From Paraburkholderia kirstenboschensis (GTDB lineage: Bacteria > Pseudomonadota > Gammaproteobacteria > Burkholderiales > Burkholderiaceae), in assembly GCF_904848585.1 (NCBI RefSeq), contig NZ_CAJHCR010000016.1:1-64000 (forward strand): a DNA stretch of 64,000 nt, in the 5' to 3' direction. Shown piece by piece: positions 8,460 to 16,717 of this stretch. The translations under genes and the position numbers were made by a program. Each line of letters starts with the position of its first letter. Within the stretch, counting starts at the first letter, position 1. The notes below the pieces were generated by a model that had not been told where the DNA came from, made no database searches, and worked only from the letters and a program-made list of their open reading frames with translations.

Positions 8460-8834
8460 TCAATGCAATGTGCGCGGCATGCGCAGAATGAACTCCGGCA
8501 CGGGCGCGTCGAAACGCTCACCGTCCTCGGCCACGCAGAAATATTCCCCGCGCATCGTGCCGACCGGCGTGGCAATGACCGCCCAACTCGTATATTCGAA
8601 CTGCTCGCCGGGTTTGAGCAACGGCTGGTGCCCAACCACGCCCAGACCCTTCACTTCCTGCACGGTCTTGTCGCTATCCGTGATCACCCAATGCCGCGCG
8701 ATCAATTGCGCGGGCACCTGACCGGTGTTGCGGATGGTCAGCGTATAGGCGAACGCGTACTGGCGGCGCTCCGGGTCCGACTCTTCGGGCAGGAATTGCA
8801 CCTGCGACGCCACGCTGAATTCGTACTGGCTCAT
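8460..8834 (-). CDS. apaG: ApaG domain protein
   Basis: The 124-aa protein matches the ApaG family at full length: an immunoglobulin-like beta sandwich with the conserved glycine-rich turn KGLGVVGHQP. The start MSQYEFSV at 8834 is the family start; the longer frame upstream is not conserved in type. ApaG has been linked to cobalt/magnesium resistance and to diadenosine tetraphosphate metabolism in enterobacteria, but its biochemical role is unsettled. Here it is convergent with the small membrane gene and divergent from rpe. Confidence 0.88.
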   Translation of the reverse strand: MSQYEFSVASQVQFLPEESDPERRQYAFAYTLTIRNTGQVPAQLIARHWVITDSDKTVQEVKGLGVVGHQPLLKPGEQFEYTSWAVIATPVGTMRGEYFCVAEDGERFDAPVPEFILRMPRTLH

Positions 8835-9122
8835 CCTGATTCCAATCTGGTGACACGGGGCGACAAAATCGCTGGAAAGCCCGAGTGCCAATGACTTAAG
8901 CGGCCATTGGCGACGCAGCGCCATGGTTTGGCATTCTGCGTCATGCGCGACACGCCCGCAACCGGACATATCCTTTGGCCAAGGACGCTTAAGGCGTTTT
9001 GTCGTCCTCGCGGCTCAAACCCGAGGCTGCGCTGCGCATCGTTCGGGCACCCGCCGCCGCTTCGCGCGTGCGCAGCACAAAACGGTAAAATGACGGTTTC
9101 CCGCTTGCATCCGCCCGCCGCC

Positions 9123-9806
9123 ATGACGCAATTCCGAATCGCCCCCAGCATTCTGTCCGCCGACTTCGCCCGCCTCGGCGAAGAAGTGCGCAATGTCGTC
9201 GCCGCCGGCGCCGACTGGATTCATTTCGACGTGATGGACAACCACTACGTGCCGAACCTGACCATCGGTCCGCTCGTGTGCGAGGCCATCCGTCCGCATG
9301 TGGACGTGCCCATCGACGTGCATCTGATGGTACGCCCCGTCGACCGCATCGTGCCGGACTTCGCGAAGGCGGGCGCGAATCTGATCAGCTTCCACCCGGA
9401 AGGCTCGGACCACATCGACCGCACGCTGTCGCTGATTCGCGATCACGGCTGCAAGGCGGGCCTCGTGTTCAACCCCGCCACTTCGCTGAACTATCTCGAT
9501 CACGTGATGGACAAGCTCGACCTCGTGCTGATCATGTCGGTGAACCCGGGATTCGGCGGCCAGTCGTTCATTCCCGAAGCGCTGAACAAGCTTCGCGAAG
9601 CGCGCAAGCGTATCAACGCGTACAAGGAGCGCACCGGCCGCGAGATTCACCTGGAAGTGGACGGCGGCGTGAAAGTGGACAACATCGCCGAAATTGCGGC
9701 CGCAGGCGCGGATACCTTCGTGGCTGGCTCGGCGATCTTCGGCCAGCCGGATCACAAGGTCGTGATCGACAAGATGCGCGCCGCGCTCGCCAACATTCAG
9801 CACTGA
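9123..9806 (+). CDS. rpe: Ribulose-phosphate 3-epimerase
   Basis: The 227-aa TIM-barrel enzyme interconverts ribulose 5-phosphate and xylulose 5-phosphate in the pentose phosphate pathway. Signature segments are APSILSADFARLG, the metal-binding HFDVMDNHYVPN, VNPGFGGQSF and EVDGGV; the catalytic aspartates lie in the second and the last. The start at MTQFRIAP fits the family. A TAAAAT -10-like sequence lies at 9086-9091. It is 12 bp from gph, an arrangement seen in many proteobacteria where rpe, gph and trpE cluster. Confidence 0.95.
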   Translation: MTQFRIAPSILSADFARLGEEVRNVVAAGADWIHFDVMDNHYVPNLTIGPLVCEAIRPHVDVPIDVHLMVRPVDRIVPDFAKAGANLISFHPEGSDHIDRTLSLIRDHGCKAGLVFNPATSLNYLDHVMDKLDLVLIMSVNPGFGGQSFIPEALNKLREARKRINAYKERTGREIHLEVDGGVKVDNIAEIAAAGADTFVAGSAIFGQPDHKVVIDKMRAALANIQH

Positions 9807-9818
9807 CAACCGCGCCAC

Positions 9819-10535
9819 ATGACTGCTCCGTTCCCCGCCCCGACTTTCAACGGCCCGCGCCTGCAAGCCGCGATCATCGACCTTGATGGCACGATGATCG
9901 ACACCGCCGACGACTTCACCGCCGGCCTGAACGGCATGCTCGCGCAACTCGACGCAGTTGAAACCTCGCGTGAAGAAGTGGTCGGCTACGTCGGCAAAGG
10001 CTCCGAGCATCTGATCCGCAGCGTGCTGGCGCCGCGCTTCGAAGCGGAGCACGCGCAAGACCGTTTCGACGAAGCGCTTGCCATTTATCAGGCCGAGTAC
10101 GCGAAGATCAACGGCCTGCACACGCGCGTTTATCCAGATGTGGAAGCCGGCCTCGCCGCGATGCGCGACGCCGGTCTGAAGCTCGCGTGCGTGACCAACA
10201 AGCCGCATCGCTTCGCGCTCGAACTGCTGCAGCAATATGGGCTCGCACAATATTTCAGCGTCGTCCTCGGCGGCGACAGTCTGCCGAAGAAGAAGCCGGA
10301 CCCGCTGCCCATGCTCACGGCCGCAGCGCAACTCGGAGTGGAACCGCGCGCCACGGTCGCCATCGGCGATTCGGAAAACGACGCGCTTGCGGGCCGCGCG
10401 GCAGGCATGGCGACGCTCACCGTCCCCTATGGCTACAACCATGGGCAAGCTATACAAACAATAAAATCCGATGGTATAGTTGCCTCGCTGCTGGGCGCCG
10501 CCAAGGCGATCGCAGCGCACCAATCCACGACTTGA
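9819..10535 (+). CDS. gph: Phosphoglycolate phosphatase
   Basis: This 238-aa HAD-superfamily phosphatase dephosphorylates 2-phosphoglycolate, which arises during DNA repair and oxidative metabolism. Motif I is IIDLDGTMID with nucleophile D21 and acid/base D23; motif II is ACVTNKPH; the Lys lies in KKKPDP; motif IV is GDSENDALAG. It follows rpe by 12 bp. The last part of the gene is AT-rich compared with its surroundings and appears to hold the promoter for the trp operon. Confidence 0.92.
   Translation: MTAPFPAPTFNGPRLQAAIIDLDGTMIDTADDFTAGLNGMLAQLDAVETSREEVVGYVGKGSEHLIRSVLAPRFEAEHAQDRFDEALAIYQAEYAKINGLHTRVYPDVEAGLAAMRDAGLKLACVTNKPHRFALELLQQYGLAQYFSVVLGGDSLPKKKPDPLPMLTAAAQLGVEPRATVAIGDSENDALAGRAAGMATLTVPYGYNHGQAIQTIKSDGIVASLLGAAKAIAAHQSTT
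10451..10480 (+). promoter_or_regulatory. Candidate trp operon promoter inside the 3' end of gph
   Basis: An extended -10 element TGGTATAGT (hexamer TATAGT at 10475-10480) follows a weak -35 TATACA at 10451-10456 after 18 bp. The segment is a clear AT-rich island inside otherwise GC-rich coding DNA. The predicted start near 10487 would give a leader of about 65 nt before the Trp-rich leader peptide at 10552. The -35 matches only four of six bases, so activity is inferred. Confidence 0.45.
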
Positions 10536-10551
10536 AAAGTCCTTCATCCTC

Positions 10552-10626
10552 ATGTTTCTGAATAAAAAACGGAGTCTGATTAGCATCGACCGGGGAGCCT
10601 GGCCCTGGCGTCGCTGGTCGCGCTAA
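10552..10626 (+). CDS. trpL: trp operon leader peptide
   Basis: A 24-codon reading frame, MFLNKKRSLISIDRG followed by AWPWRRWSR, ends in TAA. Three of its last eight residues are tryptophan (W17, W19, W22), far above chance for a random short frame. It stands between gph and trpE, immediately before a hairpin and a T-run. This is the layout of a ribosome-sensing trp leader: when Trp-tRNA is scarce the ribosome stalls at the Trp codons and antitermination follows. No strong Shine-Dalgarno is visible, only GAAAAG at about -16. The frame and RNA layout are read directly; function is inferred. Confidence 0.72.
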   Translation: MFLNKKRSLISIDRGAWPWRRWSR

Positions 10627-10671
10627 CCTCGCCTGAGGTACGCTGAAGCTCGTCTTCGGCAACCGTTTTTT
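10626..10671 (+). terminator. trp attenuator (alternative hairpins and T-run)
   Basis: Just after the leader stop codon, ACCTC (10626-10630) can pair with GAGGT (10635-10639). Competing with it, GCTGAAG (10642-10648) pairs with CTTCGGC (10654-10660), extended by GGT (10637-10639) with ACC (10662-10664), then six Ts (10666-10671). The GGT is shared, so the two structures are mutually exclusive in part. This fits an antiterminator and intrinsic terminator pair. Bases 10672-10900, up to trpE, hold no further gene that I can see. Confidence 0.62.
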
Positions 10672-10900
10672 ACTTCACTGCGCTCACGCGTTTTTCCATC
10701 GTTTTGTTTCGCTGCATCGGCTGATTCCGCCTGCGTGTACCCACAAGGTACGTCTGTGGCTAGAACTCCGTGCTCGCGTCGATGGGAAAATCGCGCCGGT
10801 CGGTTCATCATCGAAAAAACGCACGAACGCCTGACCGGCCGCGCAATGCCCCGCTTTGTCCGACGCACGCTGCCGCCGGACCTACGTACAGGATCGGAAC

Positions 10901-12394
10901 ATGACCGAACTCGAATTTCAGTCCCTCGCCAACGAGGGCTTCAACCGCATTCCGCTGATCGCCGAAGCGCTCGCCGACCTCGAAACGCCGCTCTCGCTGT
11001 ATCTGAAGCTCGCGCAGCCCGAGCGCAACGGCGCGAACTCGTTCCTGCTGGAGTCGGTAGTGGGTGGCGAGCGCTTTGGCCGCTATTCGTTTATCGGTCT
11101 GCCGGCGCGCACGCTGCTGCGCACCCGTAACGGCGTGTCGGAAGTGGTGCGCGACGGCAAGGTTGTCGAAACGCACGAGGGCGATCCGCTAGAGTTCATC
11201 CAGCAATTCCAGGGCCGTTTCAAGGTCGCGCAGCGGCCCGGCTTGCCGCGTTTCGCCGGCGGCCTCGCCGGTTATTTCGGCTACGACGCGGTGCGCTACA
11301 TCGAGAAAAAGCTCGCTCATACCGCGCCGAAAGACGATCTGAATCTGCCGGACATCCAGTTGCTGCTGACCGAAGAAGTCGCGGTGATCGACAACCTCGC
11401 GGGCAAGCTGTACCTCGTGATCTACGCCGACCCGACGCAGCCCGAGGCGTACACGAAGGCGAAGCAGCGCCTGCGCGAACTGCGTCAGCGTTTGCGCGCA
11501 ACAGTCGAGCCGCCGGTCACCTCGGCGAGTGTGCGCACCGAGACGTACCGCGAGTTTGCGAAAGACGATTACCTGACCGCCGTGCGCAAAGCGAAGGAAT
11601 ACATCGCCGCGGGCGAACTGATGCAGGTGCAGGTCGGTCAACGTCTGACGAAACCGTATCGCGACAACCCGCTGTCGCTGTATCGCGCGCTGCGTTCGCT
11701 GAACCCGTCGCCGTACATGTACTACTACAATTTCGGCGACTTCCACGTGGTGGGTGCGTCGCCGGAAATTCTCGTGCGCCAGGAAAAGCGCGGCGAAGAT
11801 CGTATCGTCACGATTCGTCCGCTCGCCGGCACGCGTCCGCGCGGCAACACGCCCGAACGCGACGCCGAGCTCGCCACCGAACTGCTGAACGACCCGAAGG
11901 AAGTCGCCGAGCACGTCATGCTGATCGACCTCGCGCGCAACGACGTAGGCCGCATCGCGCAGATCGGCTCGGTGGTCGTAACCGACAAGATGGTGATCGA
12001 AAAGTACTCGCACGTGCAGCACATCGTGAGTTCGGTTGAAGGCAAGCTGAAGCCCGGCACGACCAATTTCGACGTGCTCCGCGCCACCTTCCCGGCCGGC
12101 ACGCTGTCGGGCGCGCCGAAAGTTCGCGCAATGGAATTGATCGACGAGCTCGAACCCGTGAAGCGCGGCCTCTACGGTGGCGCAGTCGGCTATCTGTCGT
12201 TCACCGGCGAAATGGATCTGGCAATCACGATCCGCACCGGCGTGATCGCGAACGGCAATCTGTATGTGCAGGCGGCAGCGGGTGTCGTCGCGGATTCGGT
12301 GCCGGAATCCGAATGGCAAGAGACCGAGAACAAGGCGCGCGCCGTGTTGCGCGCGGCCGAGCAGGTCCAAGACGGCCTCGATAGCGACTTCTGA
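10901..12394 (+). CDS. trpE: Anthranilate synthase component I
   Basis: The 497-aa chorismate-utilising subunit makes anthranilate with ammonia from TrpG. The N-terminal feedback site motif LLES is at 49-52 (NSFLLESVV), so tryptophan inhibition is expected. The C-terminal catalytic part shows VGASPEILVR, IRPLAGTRPRG and TLSGAPKVRAMELIDELE. The start MTELEFQSLA at 10901 matches family proteins; the frame is open 45 bases further up but not conserved there. It leads the trpE-trpG-trpD-trpC operon behind the attenuator. Confidence 0.96.
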   Translation: MTELEFQSLANEGFNRIPLIAEALADLETPLSLYLKLAQPERNGANSFLLESVVGGERFGRYSFIGLPARTLLRTRNGVSEVVRDGKVVETHEGDPLEFIQQFQGRFKVAQRPGLPRFAGGLAGYFGYDAVRYIEKKLAHTAPKDDLNLPDIQLLLTEEVAVIDNLAGKLYLVIYADPTQPEAYTKAKQRLRELRQRLRATVEPPVTSASVRTETYREFAKDDYLTAVRKAKEYIAAGELMQVQVGQRLTKPYRDNPLSLYRALRSLNPSPYMYYYNFGDFHVVGASPEILVRQEKRGEDRIVTIRPLAGTRPRGNTPERDAELATELLNDPKEVAEHVMLIDLARNDVGRIAQIGSVVVTDKMVIEKYSHVQHIVSSVEGKLKPGTTNFDVLRATFPAGTLSGAPKVRAMELIDELEPVKRGLYGGAVGYLSFTGEMDLAITIRTGVIANGNLYVQAAAGVVADSVPESEWQETENKARAVLRAAEQVQDGLDSDF

Positions 12395-12407
12395 CCGGAG
12401 ACACACC

Positions 12408-13001
12408 ATGCTGCTCATGATCGACAACTACGACTCGTTCACTTACAACCTGGTGCAGTACTTCGGCGAACTCGGCGAAGACGTGCGCACCTATCGGAAC
12501 GACGAAATCACGCTCGACGAAATCGCGAAACTCAACCCCGAGCGCATCTGCCTGTCGCCCGGCCCGAGCAATCCGCAACACGCCGGCATCACGCTCGACG
12601 TGCTGCGCGAGTTCTCCGGCAAGACGCCGATTCTCGGCGTGTGCCTCGGCCATCAGGCGATCGGCGAAGCGTTCGGCGGCCGCGTCGTGCGCGCGCAAAC
12701 CATCATGCACGGCAAGGTCAGCACGATCGAGACCGATTGCAAAGGCGTGTTCGCGGATCTGCCGAAACATTTCGTCGTGACGCGCTACCACTCGCTTGCG
12801 ATAGAACGTGAATCGCTGCCCGACTGTCTCGAGGTGTCGGCATGGACCGAAGACGGCGAAATCATGGGCGTGCGTCACAAGGAACTGGCCGTCGAAGGCG
12901 TGCAGTTCCATCCGGAATCGATTCTTTCCGAACACGGCCACGCGCTGCTCGAAAACTTCGTGAAGCAGTCAAAAACGAAGCCGGCCCAACGCACCGCCTG
13001 A
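12408..13001 (+). CDS. trpG: Anthranilate synthase component II (glutamine amidotransferase)
   Basis: The 197-aa class I amidotransferase supplies ammonia to TrpE. The catalytic triad is visible: C79 in GVCLGHQAIG, with His and Glu in VQFHPESIL. N-terminal MLLMIDNYDSFTYN is typical. The start lies 13 bp after the trpE stop, with a CGGAG site ahead. It is a stand-alone amidotransferase, not fused to TrpD as in enterobacteria. It could also serve p-aminobenzoate synthesis. Confidence 0.96.
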   Translation: MLLMIDNYDSFTYNLVQYFGELGEDVRTYRNDEITLDEIAKLNPERICLSPGPSNPQHAGITLDVLREFSGKTPILGVCLGHQAIGEAFGGRVVRAQTIMHGKVSTIETDCKGVFADLPKHFVVTRYHSLAIERESLPDCLEVSAWTEDGEIMGVRHKELAVEGVQFHPESILSEHGHALLENFVKQSKTKPAQRTA

Positions 13002-13018
13002 TGAAGCGAGACGACATC

Positions 13019-14050
13019 ATGACAATCACGCCGCAAGAAGCGCTGCAACGGACCATCGAGCACCGCGAGATTTTCCACGACGAAATGCTGCATCTGATGC
13101 GGCTCATCATGCGCGGCGAACTTTCGCCGGTCATGGCCGCCGCGATCATTACAGGCTTGCGCGTCAAAAAAGAGACCATCGGCGAAATCACCGCCGCCGC
13201 CACGGTGATGCGTGAATTTGCCCGGCACGTGGAGGTGCAGGACAACTCGAACTTCGTCGATATCGTCGGCACCGGCGGCGACGGTTCGCATACCTTCAAC
13301 ATCTCCACGGCGACAATGTTCGTGTCCGCCGCAGCCGGCGCGAAAGTCGCGAAGCACGGCAATCGCGGCGTCTCGAGCAAGTCGGGCAGCGCGGACGTGC
13401 TCGAAGCGCTCGGCGTGAATATCGACCTGCAGCCGGAACAAGTGGCGGCTTCGATTGCCGAAACCGGCATGGGTTTCATGTTCGCGCCGAATCATCATCC
13501 GGCGATGAAAAACATCGCGCCGGTGCGCCGTGAACTCGGCGTGCGGACCATCTTTAACATTCTGGGTCCGCTCACGAATCCGGCCGGCGCGCCGAATCAA
13601 CTGATGGGCGTGTTCCATGCGGACCTGGTCGGCATTCAGGTTCGCGTGATGCAGCGCCTGGGCGCAAAGCACGTGCTCGTGGTGTACGGTATGGACGGCA
13701 TGGACGAAGTGTCGCTCGGGGCGGCCACGCAAGTCGGCGAGTTACGCGACGGCGAAGTCCGCGAGTACGAGATTCATCCGGAAGACTTCGGCATGCAGAT
13801 GGTGTCCAATCGAACGCTGAAAGTAGCGGACGCCACGGAATCGAAAGCGATGCTGCTCGAAGCGCTCGATAACAAACCGGGCGTCGCGCGCGAGATCGTC
13901 ACGTTGAACGCGGGCACGGCGCTGTATTCGGCGAACGTGGCGTCGTCGATTGCTAACGGCATCGAGCTTGCACGCGAAGCCATCGCCAGCGGCAAGGCTC
14001 GAGCAAAAGTCGACGAACTGATCCGCTTCACGCAGCAATTCAAGCACTAA
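13019..14050 (+). CDS. trpD: Anthranilate phosphoribosyltransferase
   Basis: The 343-aa enzyme joins anthranilate to PRPP. The PRPP-binding loop GTGGDGSHTFN is at about 84-94, and the anthranilate-side motif KHGNRGVSSKSGSAD follows. I choose MTITPQEALQ at 13019. A second start, MKRDDIM, at 13001 overlaps the trpG stop codon as TGATG and would add six residues with translational coupling; neither can be excluded. The length without the amidotransferase domain is standard for betaproteobacteria. Confidence 0.95.
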   Translation: MTITPQEALQRTIEHREIFHDEMLHLMRLIMRGELSPVMAAAIITGLRVKKETIGEITAAATVMREFARHVEVQDNSNFVDIVGTGGDGSHTFNISTATMFVSAAAGAKVAKHGNRGVSSKSGSADVLEALGVNIDLQPEQVAASIAETGMGFMFAPNHHPAMKNIAPVRRELGVRTIFNILGPLTNPAGAPNQLMGVFHADLVGIQVRVMQRLGAKHVLVVYGMDGMDEVSLGAATQVGELRDGEVREYEIHPEDFGMQMVSNRTLKVADATESKAMLLEALDNKPGVAREIVTLNAGTALYSANVASSIANGIELAREAIASGKARAKVDELIRFTQQFKH

Positions 14051-14080
14051 TCAGGTAGCAACCAACGTAGCGAGATTCTT

Positions 14081-14878
14081 ATGAGCGACATCCTCGACCG
14101 TATCATCGCGGTCAAACGCGAAGAAGTCCGCGCAGCCGAACAAAGCGCGCCGCTCGAAGAGCTGCGCCTCGAAGCGTCCTCGCGCGATATTCGCGATTTC
14201 GTCGGCGCTTTGCGTGCAAAGCATGCAGCCGGACTCGCCGCGGTGATCGCAGAGGTGAAGAAAGCGAGTCCGTCCAAAGGCGTCCTGCGCGAGAACTTCG
14301 TCCCTGCGCAAATCGCGCGTTCGTATGAAACGCACGGCGCGGCCTGTCTGTCCGTATTGACCGACGTGCAGTTCTTCCAGGGCAGCGTCGCGTATCTGGA
14401 ACAGGCGCGCGCCGCGTGCCAGTTGCCGGTGCTGCGCAAAGACTTCATCGTCGATCCTTATCAGATCGTCGAAGCACGCGCGATGGGCGCCGACGCGATT
14501 CTGCTGATTGCCGCCGCGCTTGAAACCTCCCAGATGCAGGACCTCGAAGCGCTCGCGCATTCGCTTGGCCTCGCGGTGCTCGTCGAAGTGCATGACAGCG
14601 ACGAGCTGATGCAGGCGCTCACGCTAAAAACGCCGCTGATCGGCGTCAACAATCGCAATCTGCGCACTTTTGAGACGTCGATTGAAACCACCATCGGCAT
14701 GCTCGAAGCGATTCCCGACGACCGCATCGTGGTCACCGAATCGGGCATTCTGTCGCGCGCCGATGTCGAAAGGCTGCGCGCGATGGACGTGAATACGTTC
14801 CTCGTCGGCGAGGCATTCATGCGCGCGGACGAGCCGGGCGTGGAGCTTGCCCGCATGTTCTTTCCAGGCGCGGCGTGA
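14081..14878 (+). CDS. trpC: Indole-3-glycerol-phosphate synthase
   Basis: This is a 265-aa TIM-barrel enzyme that closes the indole ring. The motif AEVKKASPSKG holds the catalytic Lys, and VLRKDFIVDPYQI and GVNNRNLRTF are also conserved. It is monofunctional: there is no TrpF domain, unlike E. coli TrpC. trpF, trpB and trpA are not in this window, as is usual in Burkholderia where they form a separate locus. It lies 30 bp after trpD. Confidence 0.96.
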   Translation: MSDILDRIIAVKREEVRAAEQSAPLEELRLEASSRDIRDFVGALRAKHAAGLAAVIAEVKKASPSKGVLRENFVPAQIARSYETHGAACLSVLTDVQFFQGSVAYLEQARAACQLPVLRKDFIVDPYQIVEARAMGADAILLIAAALETSQMQDLEALAHSLGLAVLVEVHDSDELMQALTLKTPLIGVNNRNLRTFETSIETTIGMLEAIPDDRIVVTESGILSRADVERLRAMDVNTFLVGEAFMRADEPGVELARMFFPGAA

Positions 14879-14920
14879 AGACGCCGCAGCGCATCTAGCG
14901 CCCAGATAGCGGAGCACAAC

Positions 14921-15547
14921 ATGGCCATGGAACGCGAGATCAAGTTGCTGCTGCCGGCCGCGCAAGTGAAAGCGGCCGCGCAGTGGTTCGTCGCGCGCAC
15001 CGGCAACGAAGGCCGCGCGATCAAGCTGTCGAATATCTACTTCGACACACCGCAACTCACATTGGCAGCTTCAAAAAGTGCGCTCCGCCTGCGCCATACA
15101 CCCGACGGCTGGCTGCAAACGTTCAAGACGGTAGGCAGTGCGGCAAACGGTTTGCATAGCCGTCACGAATGGGAAATGCCCGTCGCGGGCGAGGCGCTCG
15201 AAATTGACGCGTTGCTGCGCGAATGCGACGAGCCGACCGCCGCGCAAGCGTTGCGCGAAGCAGCGCCGCAATTGATCGAACTGTTTCGCACGGACTTCAC
15301 GCGCACGCTGTGGCAAGTGAGCGTCGACGGCTCGGAAGTCGAAGCCGCAATCGACCAGGGCAACGTGCTGGCCAAAGTGAACGGCGAATTGCGCCGCGCG
15401 CCTATTTCGGAAATCGAACTCGAACTGAAGTCCGGCGACGAAGCCGCGCTGCACGCGCTCTCGAGCGAACTCGGCAAGCAGATCTCCGGCCTCGCGCCCG
15501 AGAACATCAGCAAGGCACAGCGCGGGTATCAACTGCGGGCGGGCTGA
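14921..15547 (+). CDS. CYTH-domain triphosphatase-like protein
   Basis: The 208-aa protein opens with MAMEREIKLLLP, which contains the ExExK signature (E4, E6, K8) of the CYTH/triphosphate tunnel fold. Further acidic and basic strands follow (SALRLRHT, EIELELKSG), as expected for a tunnel that binds triphosphate and divalent metal. Relatives such as E. coli YgiF hydrolyse inorganic triphosphate; YgiF carries an extra C-terminal CHAD domain, which is missing here. The substrate is unknown. It lies 42 bp after trpC but is probably unrelated to Trp synthesis. Confidence 0.82.
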   Translation: MAMEREIKLLLPAAQVKAAAQWFVARTGNEGRAIKLSNIYFDTPQLTLAASKSALRLRHTPDGWLQTFKTVGSAANGLHSRHEWEMPVAGEALEIDALLRECDEPTAAQALREAAPQLIELFRTDFTRTLWQVSVDGSEVEAAIDQGNVLAKVNGELRRAPISEIELELKSGDEAALHALSSELGKQISGLAPENISKAQRGYQLRAG

Positions 15548-15641
15548 GCGTGGGTCGCGTCATCGCCGCGCGTTTTCAGAGCCTACGGTGCGCGCCGCCT
15601 CGGCTTGAGTCACACCGCGTTTGCTGCGACACTTCTGCGCC

Positions 15642-16484
15642 ATGACTACTGCATCCCGCCCTCGCTCAGCGCCATCACAGGCATCGTTATTCGGCGACGC
15701 CGTGGCCCCGGCCGGTTCTATCTCTGCCGAGAGACAGCCGCAATCCCGTCAAGCACCCGACACGCCGCCCACGCTAGAAGCGCAGTTCGCCGCGCTGCCG
15801 GCCGAATGGCGAGCGCACCTGAAGCCCTTCGTTGAAAGCGACGCGTACGCGCCGCTCTGCCGTTTCGTCGACGGTGAGCGTGCGGCGGGCAAAACTGTTT
15901 ATCCCGCCGACGTGTTCCGCGCGCTGCGGCTTACGAGCCCCGATGAAGTGAAGGTCGTGATTCTCGGCCAGGACCCGTATCACGGCGAAGACCGCGGCAC
16001 GCCGCAAGCTCACGGGCTCGCATTTTCAGTCGCCCCGAACGTGCGCACGCCGCCGTCGCTGCGCAACATCTTCAAGGAAATCGCCGCAAGTCTCGGCCAC
16101 GAGCCGCCCCGTCACGGTTGCCTCGACACGTGGGCGAAGCAAGGCGTGCTGCTGCTGAACACGGTGCTGACCGTGGAGCGCGACTCAGCCGCCAGCCACG
16201 CGAAGCGCGGCTGGGAAAAATGCACGGACACGCTGATTCACGAACTCGCGATGCGTCACGACGGTCTGGTGTTCATGCTGTGGGGGGCACATGCGCAGGC
16301 GAAGCGCGCGCTACTCGGCGGCAAGTCACATTACGTGCTGGAAGCGCCTCATCCTTCGCCGCTGTCGGCGCATCGCGGCTTTCTCGGCTGCGGACATTTC
16401 GCGAAGGCTAACGAGTATCTCGTCGAGCATGGCCGCAAACCGATCGACTGGCGCCTGCCCGACGAAGCGCAAATGCTGGCTTAA
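15642..16484 (+). CDS. ung: Uracil-DNA glycosylase
   Basis: This family 1 enzyme removes uracil from DNA. The water-activating loop is GQDPYHG with D111, and the leucine/minor-groove loop HPSPLSAHRGF holds the catalytic His. I start at MTTASRPRS (15642), giving 280 aa; the first 45 or so residues are a low-complexity Pro/Ser/Gln extension not present in E. coli Ung (229 aa). An upstream TTG or the MLRHF start at 15621 is possible. A strong terminator follows at 16545. Confidence 0.94.
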   Translation: MTTASRPRSAPSQASLFGDAVAPAGSISAERQPQSRQAPDTPPTLEAQFAALPAEWRAHLKPFVESDAYAPLCRFVDGERAAGKTVYPADVFRALRLTSPDEVKVVILGQDPYHGEDRGTPQAHGLAFSVAPNVRTPPSLRNIFKEIAASLGHEPPRHGCLDTWAKQGVLLLNTVLTVERDSAASHAKRGWEKCTDTLIHELAMRHDGLVFMLWGAHAQAKRALLGGKSHYVLEAPHPSPLSAHRGFLGCGHFAKANEYLVEHGRKPIDWRLPDEAQMLA

Positions 16485-16544
16485 CGGCATGCCTGTCTGC
16501 AAACCGGAGCAGAATCAGCGGGCAACAGCGGGCAAAAAACAAAA

Positions 16545-16573
16545 ACGCCACGGAATCTAACTCCGTGGCGTTT
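16545..16573. terminator. Bidirectional intrinsic terminator between ung and azoR
   Basis: ACGCCACGGA (16545-16554) pairs perfectly with TCCGTGGCGT (16562-16571) around a 7-nt loop, with an A-run before and Ts after. It lies between the convergent ends of ung and azoR and can serve both. Bases 16574-16717 show no gene. Confidence 0.85.
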
Positions 16574-16717
16574 CAGTTTTCAATGCTTGCGATGCTTGTC
16601 CGCTCGATGCGTTAACGCAGCCAGCCTTTGGCGCGGCAAGCGGCGCGAATACGCGCCACGGGAAGCGGCGCGATCGGCTTAACGTGCGAGCCTAAGCAGC
16701 AAACGTCAACTGCGATC

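Noticed and set aside
9015..10586. Long minus-strand open frame (523 codons) opposite rpe and gph
   Set aside because: It is antisense to two certain genes, has a His/Arg/Val-rich composition typical of shadow frames in GC-rich DNA, and no recognisable domain.
11189..12427. 412-codon minus-strand frame opposite trpE
   Set aside because: Shadow of a firmly identified gene; codon positions follow trpE, not this frame.
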